DNA of 64,000 nt from Treponema sp. UBA4377 (lineage in GTDB: Bacteria > Spirochaetota > Spirochaetia > Treponematales > Treponemataceae): assembly GCA_002391235.1 (NCBI GenBank), contig DGRX01000019.1, positions 38,968-102,967 of the forward strand, written 5' to 3'. The position numbers and the translations under genes are program-made. Under the pieces are notes generated by a model. That model made no database searches, was not told where the DNA came from, and saw only the letters and a program-made list of their open reading frames with translations. Below, piece after piece: positions 25,801 through 32,459 of this stretch; position 1 is the first letter of the stretch; each line of letters starts with the position of its first letter.

Positions 25801-26257
25801 TTTTCTTTTTCGTCTTTTCTGCTTCAGCGGCACTTGGAACAGCATCCGTTACAGCATCTTTATTAAATGGAAGATAAGAAGAAATGATACCAAGGAATTT
25901 TAATATTTCACAAACAGAATCGTAAAGAGAATGAAGACAGAGCATGGCCATACGATTATTAATGGGTTCTGCATGACTTGCCATATTTCCCAGTTTACGA
26001 ACATTATGAACGGCGCTTAATTGTGGTTCATCAAGATATGCTTTGAACTTATAATCTTCAACAAGACCAAAAAGATCTGAATTTTCTGAATACTGGCCAT
26101 ACTTTGTTATATAAAAAAGTTTGATAGCACATTCCAAGCCATTGCGGGCAGACCGCACAGAAGCATCAGGAAACTGACTTACAAAAACTTCAGCCTGATT
26201 GCAGTAATTATATAAATCACTTAATTCAGAGTACTTTTTTAGAAAATCAAAGTTCAT
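22886..26257 (-). CDS. hsdR: type I restriction enzyme R subunit with N-terminal DUF4145-like domain
   Basis: 1123 residues. Residues ~1-125 are helical and resemble DUF4145/HEPN-like domains (RNGLECAIKLFYITKYG, VRKLGNMASHAE). The HsdR nuclease follows with YADYVLYDSDGKPLAVIEAK (D238, E253, K255). The superfamily 2 translocase has Walker A ATGTGKTRF (364-371), DECH (463-466) and GLTATP. The C-terminus is the EcoEI-type helical domain. It is the last gene of the locus, separated from hsdS by six accessory genes. Base composition is AT-rich. With hsdM and hsdS it forms a complete type I system. Confidence 0.95.
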   Translation of the reverse strand: MNFDFLKKYSELSDLYNYCNQAEVFVSQFPDASVRSARNGLECAIKLFYITKYGQYSENSDLFGLVEDYKFKAYLDEPQLSAVHNVRKLGNMASHAEPINNRMAMLCLHSLYDSVCEILKFLGIISSYLPFNKDAVTDAVPSAAEAEKTKKKIVIKVKKSAFTAAQKGKIATDTKMTSSIDYTEAETRAALIDMELREAGWTVCDIKEAVKPETACIETKLTNIPVSSDFPTGVGYADYVLYDSDGKPLAVIEAKRTCKDVDTGAKQAKIYAQALKDKFGIMPVIFYTNGYQIYMVDGVGGPARRVFGYYSLKELHSLIVRRKLRAIEDTRVNQEISDRYFIQNACTAVCTAYSGFKRKALIVMATGTGKTRFAISLVDILMRNDWVKNVLFLADRTELVDQAKKAFAKYLPNATLCAISEVSGSQRDFDANVILSTYPTMLNLLDTDEKTFGVGRFDLIIIDECHRSCYNKYQAIFHYFDSLVLGLTATPKDQEGQEDTYSLFGLEVGQPTFSYDYPTAVQEGFLVDYAAIDKTTARLKNGAKYSELSDAEKKEYDEVFAEEEELPETQKEKQGNEFYKNIINIPTIKLVLETLMNEGLRVDNGERLGKSIIFAVDHDHAEKIVKTFKDVYPDKGDDYCQLVDYSVSKAGTIIDDFKMPEKEPVIAVSVDMLDTGIDVPEVLNLVFFKRVYSVIKFWQMIGRGTRVCKDFNVFSPSKEFFGKGKEGITNAELKPYSEKQGFYIFDFCDNFDFFDINPKGKITGGGLNLSQKIFELKLDMVYELQKREHQKNEDRVKFYQKWKGELISLIQNLDKNHINVRYNLNEVDKYSDSKTWDYVTPLMLAEIKKVITPLIDPIGGESSAKVFDVWMFNIELSHLVGDEDYSKPLQKVTTIISQLLDMQTIPEIKEKSEILKTFLSTEFWAEVTVSKLELVRSEVRDLIKYLDGPKKKAVETNFKDEVIEKDGKHINPQFKNYKQRVIDYLAETTDCEAVNKIKNIEPLNEKDIQDLQHILCEELGTQADYDAISEGVPFGVFVRRIVGMNPEAVTKLLGEYLSKYNFNSAQEEFLHQIVTFVLQNGDIEVKNLIKDDPFKYQDFTELFYGNVISVTEFVSYLHGVIAA

Positions 26258-26275
26258 GGTCTTTCTCTCACTCAG

Positions 26276-26479
26276 CTATTTGGTTTTACTTTCAATCAGT
26301 TTATCTATATCAGCATAAGCATTTTCCAATGCTTCGCTATGATACATTTCATACATATTAAAAACATAATCGGTCAGATTTAATTCATCAAGTTTGTGAA
26401 GAACTTTATCTGCTGTTGTATTTTTATAGCGTGCGTACTGTTCCATAAGGAAAGTAAAGAATTCCATTTCTTTTGACAT
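26276..26479 (-). CDS. small DUF3791-like protein
   Basis: 67 residues. The pattern EFFTFLMEQYARYKNTTADK, then LNLTDYVFNMYEMYHSEALE and a final DIDKL, resembles the DUF3791 family of small helical proteins. These sit beside DUF3990 genes and are thought to be antitoxin or partner proteins. The ATG directly abuts the stop of the preceding gene and has a strong GGAGGG site. The family assignment is by pattern recollection and the antitoxin role is inference. Confidence 0.6.
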   Translation of the reverse strand: MSKEMEFFTFLMEQYARYKNTTADKVLHKLDELNLTDYVFNMYEMYHSEALENAYADIDKLIESKTK

Positions 26480-26725
26480 TTAGTCCCTCCTTAAATACAA
26501 GGAATTACGAGGTTCTCCTGTAACAAGTTCAGCTTCCCACATATCAAAAATACCAGCAGGACTAAATTCCCACATTTCGAGTTCAGGATTGCAAAGCATC
26601 TGATAGGTCTTAGAAAACAAAAACTTTCTGTAGGAATCCATAATTGGATATCCATACTTATTGCTTATAAGCAAAGAAACTTCGTTATCATAAAACTGAA
26701 GAATGTATGGCAGTTCTTTTTCCAT
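26480..26725 (-). CDS. small conserved protein of the DUF3990 module
   Basis: 81 residues with no recognised domain. It contains SYRKFLFSKTYQMLCNPELE and SPAGIFDMWEAELVTGEPRN, rich in aromatic residues and acidic overall. Its ATG directly abuts the DUF3990 stop (TAAATG) and its stop directly abuts the next ATG. The three genes are therefore translationally coupled and probably act as one unit, perhaps with this protein as a second antitoxin or adaptor (inference). Confidence 0.6.
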   Translation of the reverse strand: MEKELPYILQFYDNEVSLLISNKYGYPIMDSYRKFLFSKTYQMLCNPELEMWEFSPAGIFDMWEAELVTGEPRNSLYLRRD

Positions 26726-27202
26726 TTATTTTACCTCCAGAAACTTTAGTTTTTTTATTGCGTTTTCAGTTCTAAAAGTATACTGGTCACACAATTTTTG
26801 CGGCATCAATCTTTTTATCGTTTCTTCAATATCATAGATTCCAGCAAAATAAAGACTTATAACTGGCATTGTTCTGTCGTTCGCCACAGGACCAATTACA
26901 ATATCATAATCGTCATTTGAAATAATCTGATTTTTACGATTCATTGTGACATACTCAAGCCATTCTCTTTGGGCCTGAGTAAAACGTAGAATCTTTAAGT
27001 CTGAAACAGAGGTATCATCAAACTCAAAAACTGAAACAGTCTCTTTTCCACTTCCTCGTCTTTTTACAGTTAATTCGGCCCAGCGTTTAGCCTGATCAAA
27101 ACTGGAGGTAAGGTAGAATCCCTTGCCAAAATCAAGGCGTCTGTCTGATTCCAATATTTGAGGATTTGAAACTTCTACGTTACTACCGTGGTATAAATAC
27201 AT
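26726..27202 (-). CDS. DUF3990 protein, ADP-ribosyltransferase-like putative toxin
   Basis: 158 residues. MYLYHGSNVEVSNPQI, SDRRLDFGKGFYLTSSFDQA and the C-terminal TFRTENAIKKL follow the DUF3990 pattern. H-G-S near the N-terminus, then G-K-G-F-Y-L-T, mimics the R/H and Y motifs of diphtheria-toxin-like ADP-ribosyltransferases. I start at ATG 27202 because GGAGG lies 4-9 nt upstream. A TGATATAAT box on the minus strand (27225-27233) is placed to drive this module separately from the caspase gene. Toxin function is an inference from the fold. Confidence 0.7.
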   Translation of the reverse strand: MYLYHGSNVEVSNPQILESDRRLDFGKGFYLTSSFDQAKRWAELTVKRRGSGKETVSVFEFDDTSVSDLKILRFTQAQREWLEYVTMNRKNQIISNDDYDIVIGPVANDRTMPVISLYFAGIYDIEETIKRLMPQKLCDQYTFRTENAIKKLKFLEVK

Positions 27203-27230
27203 GATTACCTCCAAGTCCTTATTATATCAT

Positions 27231-28694
27231 TTATTTGATAAATTTCTTTTCTAATTGAATCATTACATCATTCTGAAATTGATCAACTTCATTTATTAAA
27301 GTTTTTTCAATTTTTTCATAATTTGGAAAAGGTACAACGGTTTTTTCCCAATTACTTACAGTATAAGATTCCCATAAATTCCATTCTTTTTCATAATACT
27401 CTTCACTATTTGAATAAATTATGAAATCTCTTTTATTAAAAATAAAGATAAAATTTAATTGTCGTTTCCTAATATTAGGGAATTTCGGTATTAACTGAAT
27501 GCGTAGTCCCGAAAAAGGTGTATTAAAGGAATGCTCAAATCCTGATAATATTTTACGTGTACGTGTAACAGTTTTTATCTCGTATTCTTGAAAAAAAGAA
27601 CCAAATGAACCTCTAAAAAGAGGGTTAACAGGTTTTGGAACCTGAACTTCTGTTTCATATTCTTCAGATGAATAAATAAGGTTTATAAACATTTCATATT
27701 TATATTTTTTTACATCATCCAAAATATTATTGATACCATTAATATCAGATATATTTTTTATTTCAAATACAGAAATTTCATATATCCCATTCAGTTTCGG
27801 GCTAATTGTTAATTTTTTACTTGCTTCTCTTAACTTATTTAAATTATCTATAGCATTGTCTTTTGCAATGCATTTTTCAGCATCATCTTGAATAAAATCA
27901 ATTAAACCCTTTGACAACGGATCTGCCGTATCTACAGTACTTGCAATTACATCTTCTAAGAATTCTAAGGTGTAATCTTTCAGAACTTCTTTTACAGGTG
28001 TTAAATCTTTACAAAAATAATCAGTATAATCTGCCTGTGTAACAAAAAATGGTTTCTGTTCATCATTGTCCGTAAAATCGTCAGTAATAAAATCAATGAT
28101 ATCTTTATAACGGATTTCTTTTTCCGAACAATTCTTTATTGCCCTAAGAAAAGAAAGAGTAAAAAATCCAAAATCATTTGAAGCAGATGATTCCTGATTT
28201 CTATTTGAGGAATACATAAAATAACAGTTATTAAATCGATTTTTTGATGCATTTAAAAAAGTATCTTTTGCATCTGCGTTTGATTTGATATAAGGCTGTC
28301 CAGATTCACATGCATCAATTAGTTTTACTGTTAATTGTGGATTCAAAGACTTTAACATCTCATCCAGTTCATCGTTACTTAAAGATGATGTACTGTGTCT
28401 TTTTAAATCATAATCTATAGGTAGAAAATAGAATTGGTCGCTTTTATAACACCCATGTCCTGTGTAATAGAAGACAAGCTCCTCAATAGATATTTTTGAA
28501 TTCTTAATTGATTCTACTATACTTGTCAAAGATTTCTTTAATTCAGAACTCTTCTTGTTTTGCTCAACAAATATTTCTTCATATTTTCCCGTCGCTTTCA
28601 ACACATCGTTAATAGCTTTAATATCATTTTTGCAAGCATCGAGTTTTGAGAGATTATCATAATCTGAATTACCAATAACAAATGCTATATTCAT
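27231..28694 (-). CDS. caspase-like (C14) protease in the R-M island
   Basis: 487 residues. Residues 1-225 are a caspase/metacaspase p20-like domain: AFVIGNSDYDN start, ACKNDIKAINDVL, catalytic His80 in YYTGHGCY and catalytic Cys129 in KLIDACESGQP, then YSSNRNQESSASNDFGFFT. The C-terminal ~260 residues have no domain I recognise. They include a helical segment and a beta-rich part with many aromatic residues, and may be the sensor or substrate-binding portion. Start ATG 28694 has GGAG 8 nt upstream; a TTG at 28706 is less likely. It directly follows the cyclase-like gene with a near-identical ribosome site, suggesting paired expression. Confidence 0.85.
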   Translation of the reverse strand: MNIAFVIGNSDYDNLSKLDACKNDIKAINDVLKATGKYEEIFVEQNKKSSELKKSLTSIVESIKNSKISIEELVFYYTGHGCYKSDQFYFLPIDYDLKRHSTSSLSNDELDEMLKSLNPQLTVKLIDACESGQPYIKSNADAKDTFLNASKNRFNNCYFMYSSNRNQESSASNDFGFFTLSFLRAIKNCSEKEIRYKDIIDFITDDFTDNDEQKPFFVTQADYTDYFCKDLTPVKEVLKDYTLEFLEDVIASTVDTADPLSKGLIDFIQDDAEKCIAKDNAIDNLNKLREASKKLTISPKLNGIYEISVFEIKNISDINGINNILDDVKKYKYEMFINLIYSSEEYETEVQVPKPVNPLFRGSFGSFFQEYEIKTVTRTRKILSGFEHSFNTPFSGLRIQLIPKFPNIRKRQLNFIFIFNKRDFIIYSNSEEYYEKEWNLWESYTVSNWEKTVVPFPNYEKIEKTLINEVDQFQNDVMIQLEKKFIK

Positions 28695-28724
28695 TCTTTT
28701 CTCCAAATTACTTATTTATTTTTC

Positions 28725-29615
28725 TTATATTATAAGGCCTGCTGCATTTGAATTACCTATAGTAATAACAATATTATTTAATTTTAGGGTTGTTCCTGGA
28801 ATTTCAAAAAAAGCATATCTTTGAATTTCTACATTGTAAATGCTATTCTTATCTTCTTTTACCGATATTTCACCAATTTTTTGTTTAGTAACATGTTTTA
28901 TTGAACTATTACCTGTAGGCATACCCGCAACAGTTAGGAAATTATTATAACAAAAAATATAACTATCTTTCAGACTTTCATTAGGAAGCTTTAAAATATC
29001 TTCTATTTCTTTTCCAGTTCTAATTAATAATGATGTTATTCCATTTATATTTTCATTGAACCAATTATTTACGTTTTCATCAATTAAAAATCGATTTAAT
29101 TTATCAGCTGCTAATATTCTTGCATTTTGAATAATTGCTTTTCCAAAATAATTCGAATGATATTTAAATACACTTCCTTTTGTCATACAGGCACGAATTT
29201 CTATTTCTTTAGTAATCGCATAATAATCATTCAAATATAAACCAGAATTATAAAGATTCAATAATGTATAAAAATGCAACAAAAAAACAATTCCAATAAT
29301 AGGATTATCAACAAGCAGAAAACCTCCATCTCCTGTATGAATAAAGGAATCTTGTAAATGTTCTTGATCCTTTATTAAATTTTTTTCATATTGCTTCATC
29401 CAGTTCTCAGCTTGAACAAATAACAAATCAAAAATCACTGGTATTAAGATCTGGGTTTTGTTTTCCATTTTACTATAATGATATATATCAAGACCTATTA
29501 CAGTTTTTTCAAATGTATGATTTTGATCTAATTCATTGAATATACTATCTGGTAATATATTTTCTATTTCTAATCCATAATTTTTTAAGGTTTCTAAACA
29601 ACTTATATTTTCCAT
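28725..29615 (-). CDS. class III nucleotidyl-cyclase-like protein paired with the caspase
   Basis: 296 residues. The middle resembles a class III nucleotidyl cyclase. The first metal aspartate is D43 in GLDIYHYS and the second D96 in HTGDGGFLL. KGSVFKYHSNYFGKAIIQNARIL then corresponds to the G-x-V...Y-G-x-A-x-N-x-A-A-R strand-helix, with R166 kept but the usual catalytic asparagine shifted or absent. The C-terminal ~110 residues are unassigned. It starts 3 bp after hsdS, with GGAG inside the hsdS end, so it is coupled to the R-M operon. It may make a cyclic nucleotide that activates the caspase; a degenerate binding role is the alternative. Confidence 0.6.
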   Translation of the reverse strand: MENISCLETLKNYGLEIENILPDSIFNELDQNHTFEKTVIGLDIYHYSKMENKTQILIPVIFDLLFVQAENWMKQYEKNLIKDQEHLQDSFIHTGDGGFLLVDNPIIGIVFLLHFYTLLNLYNSGLYLNDYYAITKEIEIRACMTKGSVFKYHSNYFGKAIIQNARILAADKLNRFLIDENVNNWFNENINGITSLLIRTGKEIEDILKLPNESLKDSYIFCYNNFLTVAGMPTGNSSIKHVTKQKIGEISVKEDKNSIYNVEIQRYAFFEIPGTTLKLNNIVITIGNSNAAGLII

Positions 29616-29618
29616 TCT

Positions 29619-30710
29619 TTATTCTCCAAAATATTCCTGCATTTTGCTGTCAAAAAGTTCCTGTAAGTCTGCAATCTGCTTTTTTACTACAAATTTCGAT
29701 TTGTCGATTTGCTGGACGAAGGCGGCAAATTTGTTTTGTAGATCTAATTCAATCATAGGTACAGTCATTTGCTTTAATCTATCAATTGTTAAGGCAGAAT
29801 ATGCACTTCCAACAAGATTTTGTTGTTTAAATGCTTCAATCAGACTTTCAAGAATATATCTAAAGAAAGTTGAATTAAAAATCTTACATCTAATATAAAC
29901 TAAATTTCCATCTTTATAATAAAATGGCTTATCTGTATTTACTTCCCAAAATTTGCCAATAGTTCCTACTGCAGTCATAAGAATATCACCAATTTCTGGA
30001 ACACCATTTTTATTTTTTATTTCTTCATAACGTTCCTTTGATATAAATAACTCAACAGAAGGTTTTAAGTTTTTACTTAATTCGATTATTTCTTTACTGC
30101 GATAAAATGGAATTCCTGAAGCAACATATTCTGATGCAAATATACGCTTACTAGAACCAATTTCAGCAATCTTGCCAAGAGTTGTAATTTTCCATTTTCC
30201 GCTTTCAACGGGATTCTCTCCAAACATCTCGACAAATTCGGATTTGACAGCTTCATCAAGCAAAGAAAGCTGCTGTTTTTTGTTATCGATTGCAGATTGG
30301 ATTTTATCGAATTCAGTAGCAATTTTTTTCTGCTCATCAAGAGAAACAATTGGCATTTGAATTTTGAGAAGATTATTTTTAGTAAGGCTTGGTATTGTAA
30401 CAGTTGTATTTAACGATTCAAAATCATAACTTTTGCAAAAATAAAAAAGGTATTTTGGATAAACTATGTCTTTATTTGCTTCAAGTCCAAATGCAGTATC
30501 TACATTCCAAAATGGTTCATTTACAAATATAGGATTATTTATGGTTCCTTTTCTTCCAATGATGACAGTCTGAGAATTACAAATAAAATCATCTGCTCTT
30601 CCTATAATACCGCCACTACCATAAATTGGATATGGGCCAGCTGGATTTTCAACAGCTTTTTGGTTGCGACCATTTTTTATTGCAAGAACTTCTGCAAAGG
30701 ATTTTTTCAT
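29619..30710 (-). CDS. hsdS: type I restriction enzyme specificity subunit
   Basis: 363 residues with the HsdS layout. There are two target-recognition domains, each followed by a helical spacer. The first spacer is around FDKIQSAIDNKKQQLSLLDE, the second around FAAFVQQIDKSKFVVKKQ. It dictates the bipartite DNA sequence recognised by the R-M complex. It overlaps hsdM by 4 bp. The N-terminal motif GGIIGRADDFICNSQTVIIG is typical of the family. I cannot predict the target sequence. Confidence 0.92.
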   Translation of the reverse strand: MKKSFAEVLAIKNGRNQKAVENPAGPYPIYGSGGIIGRADDFICNSQTVIIGRKGTINNPIFVNEPFWNVDTAFGLEANKDIVYPKYLFYFCKSYDFESLNTTVTIPSLTKNNLLKIQMPIVSLDEQKKIATEFDKIQSAIDNKKQQLSLLDEAVKSEFVEMFGENPVESGKWKITTLGKIAEIGSSKRIFASEYVASGIPFYRSKEIIELSKNLKPSVELFISKERYEEIKNKNGVPEIGDILMTAVGTIGKFWEVNTDKPFYYKDGNLVYIRCKIFNSTFFRYILESLIEAFKQQNLVGSAYSALTIDRLKQMTVPMIELDLQNKFAAFVQQIDKSKFVVKKQIADLQELFDSKMQEYFGE

Positions 30711-32236
30711 TCCGCAGCTCCCTGTAACTCATTCATAATCTGAGTAAACTGCTTTTCCAGTTCATTGATTGAAGCAAAGATTTCTTTTACAGGGCGGTAT
30801 TCTTTCTTTTCAACTTCCTTTTTCTGATACTTGTTGAAAGAGAAAACATAATCGTTATCCACAATTTCCTGTTTATCTACTAGGAAAGACTTTTCATAAT
30901 GGGTGCGCTCGGCTTCCTTGTCGCGGTTGTTCCAGCGGTTAATGATGTCGGGAATGTCGTTTGCATCGATGGGGTCGCGCTTCTGGTCCAGACTGTAGCC
31001 GTCGTTTTCCATGTTGTACATCCAGACCTTGTCGGTTCCGCCTGCGTTTGTTTTTGTAAAAATGAGGATGCCGGTCTGAACACCTGAATATGGATAGAAA
31101 ACTCCACCCGGCATAAAGATAACGCCCTCAAACTTCTGATTCTCAACGAGTTCCTTGCGGAGTTTTGTGTAGGCTTTGTCGTTTGTATTGTTCAAAACTC
31201 CAACAGGAATAATGCTTACACAACGTCCACCAACTTTTAGGAGTCGAAGGAACAAACTCAAAAAGAGAAGCTCCGTTTTCTTTGTTCCACCAGAAATTTG
31301 ATTAAGTGATTTTGCAACTGTACTTGGATCAAGACTGCCGCTGAATGGTGGGTTTGCAAGGATGAGTGTATGTGAATCTTTTTCTTCGTAATCTTCTCCA
31401 AGGGAATTGTTGTATTTGATTACAGGGTTTTCCACTCCGTGCAAGGTCATGTTCATGCAGCCGATTCGGAGCATGTCGGTGTCGGTGTCAAAACCTGTAA
31501 ACATCTTATTGTGAAAATGCTGGTTGTTTGTTTTGTTTGTAAGTTCTTTTGAGTAGTGTTCCTGAATGTATTTCGCGCTTTCGCTAAGAAATCCCGCTGT
31601 TCCCATGGCCGGGTCAATGATAGTGTCTGTAAGACCTGGCTTTGCAATTTCTACCATCATGTCGATTATATGGCGTGGAGTACGAAACTGTCCGTTGTCG
31701 CCGCTGGTTGCCATTTTTGAAAGCAGGTATTCGTAGCAGTCGCCCATCATGTCTGTTTTGTTGAATCCAAGATCAGGGTCACTCAGGGCTTCAATCATTT
31801 TACCCAAGATATATGGATTTGAAATTGCAAACTCTGCTTTTTCCATGTACTTGGCGAAAGAAGTCACTTTATCTCCGTGGAGGTTTTTGATGAAAGGAAA
31901 AACATTGTTTTTGAGGTTGTCAAACTTTTTGCCGTTGTCACCCCACGCGCTGAAAACGTTCCAGCGGAGGTCTGCATAAGAACAGTTGATTTTATCTTCT
32001 TCGTCGATATAAAAGCCGTCCTTAAAAATCAGGTCGTAGTCTTCAAGATTTACTTCTACACCTGCTGCAACAAGGCTGTTTATTTTTCGTTCTATTTTAA
32101 TCTGGTTGTCATCCAGCATTTTTATAAAGATGAGATATGTTATCTGCTGTATGTCAATCCAAGGGTTGGTCATCTGGTTTGACCACATAGCATCCCAAAG
32201 ATTGTCTAATTTGTTTTTAATTTCACCTGTAATCAT
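30707..32236 (-). CDS. hsdM: type I restriction enzyme methylase subunit
   Basis: An N6-adenine methyltransferase of type I systems. The N-terminal HsdM domain starts MITGEIKNKLDNLWDAMWSN. The AdoMet motif is DPAMGTAGFL and the catalytic motif ANPPFSG. I start at ATG 32236 (AAGGAT ribosome site) instead of 32278, because a TATAAT box (32267-32272, minus strand) would otherwise lie inside the gene. It heads the minus-strand locus hsdM-hsdS-cyclase-caspase-DUF3990 module-hsdR. Confidence 0.94.
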   Translation of the reverse strand: MITGEIKNKLDNLWDAMWSNQMTNPWIDIQQITYLIFIKMLDDNQIKIERKINSLVAAGVEVNLEDYDLIFKDGFYIDEEDKINCSYADLRWNVFSAWGDNGKKFDNLKNNVFPFIKNLHGDKVTSFAKYMEKAEFAISNPYILGKMIEALSDPDLGFNKTDMMGDCYEYLLSKMATSGDNGQFRTPRHIIDMMVEIAKPGLTDTIIDPAMGTAGFLSESAKYIQEHYSKELTNKTNNQHFHNKMFTGFDTDTDMLRIGCMNMTLHGVENPVIKYNNSLGEDYEEKDSHTLILANPPFSGSLDPSTVAKSLNQISGGTKKTELLFLSLFLRLLKVGGRCVSIIPVGVLNNTNDKAYTKLRKELVENQKFEGVIFMPGGVFYPYSGVQTGILIFTKTNAGGTDKVWMYNMENDGYSLDQKRDPIDANDIPDIINRWNNRDKEAERTHYEKSFLVDKQEIVDNDYVFSFNKYQKKEVEKKEYRPVKEIFASINELEKQFTQIMNELQGAAE

Positions 32237-32266
32237 TGTTATATCCTTATTAGAATAAACGCTTAA

Positions 32267-32272
32267 ATTATA
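32267..32272 (-). promoter_or_regulatory. -10 box of the hsdM locus
   Basis: TATAAT on the minus strand, 30 bp upstream of the hsdM ATG. The -35 region is weak. It is the only evident promoter at the head of the island. Confidence 0.45.
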
Positions 32273-32459
32273 GCGCAAAAACTATGTTTTTCCATATAAA
32301 TTCAACGGATTTTTTTATAAAAATTCAATGCGCAGTCCATCTGATGGCAATGAACTTATTACTTATTGAGGAAAATCTAGAAATAAAAGGTTTGGTCCGC
32401 TCAAAAAAAAGATGACGGAGCGACTTGCTTGCAAGCGTGGGGGCGGCTGCCCCCTTCCC

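Noticed and set aside
32237..32278. Longer start of hsdM
   Set aside because: It would place the TATAAT box inside the gene, and the ATG at 32236 has a better ribosome site.
22833..32360. 10-bp TGAACTTATT found on both sides of the R-M island (22833 and 32351) as a possible attachment-site duplication
   Set aside because: Too short to exceed chance in AT-rich DNA, and no integrase or transposase is present.
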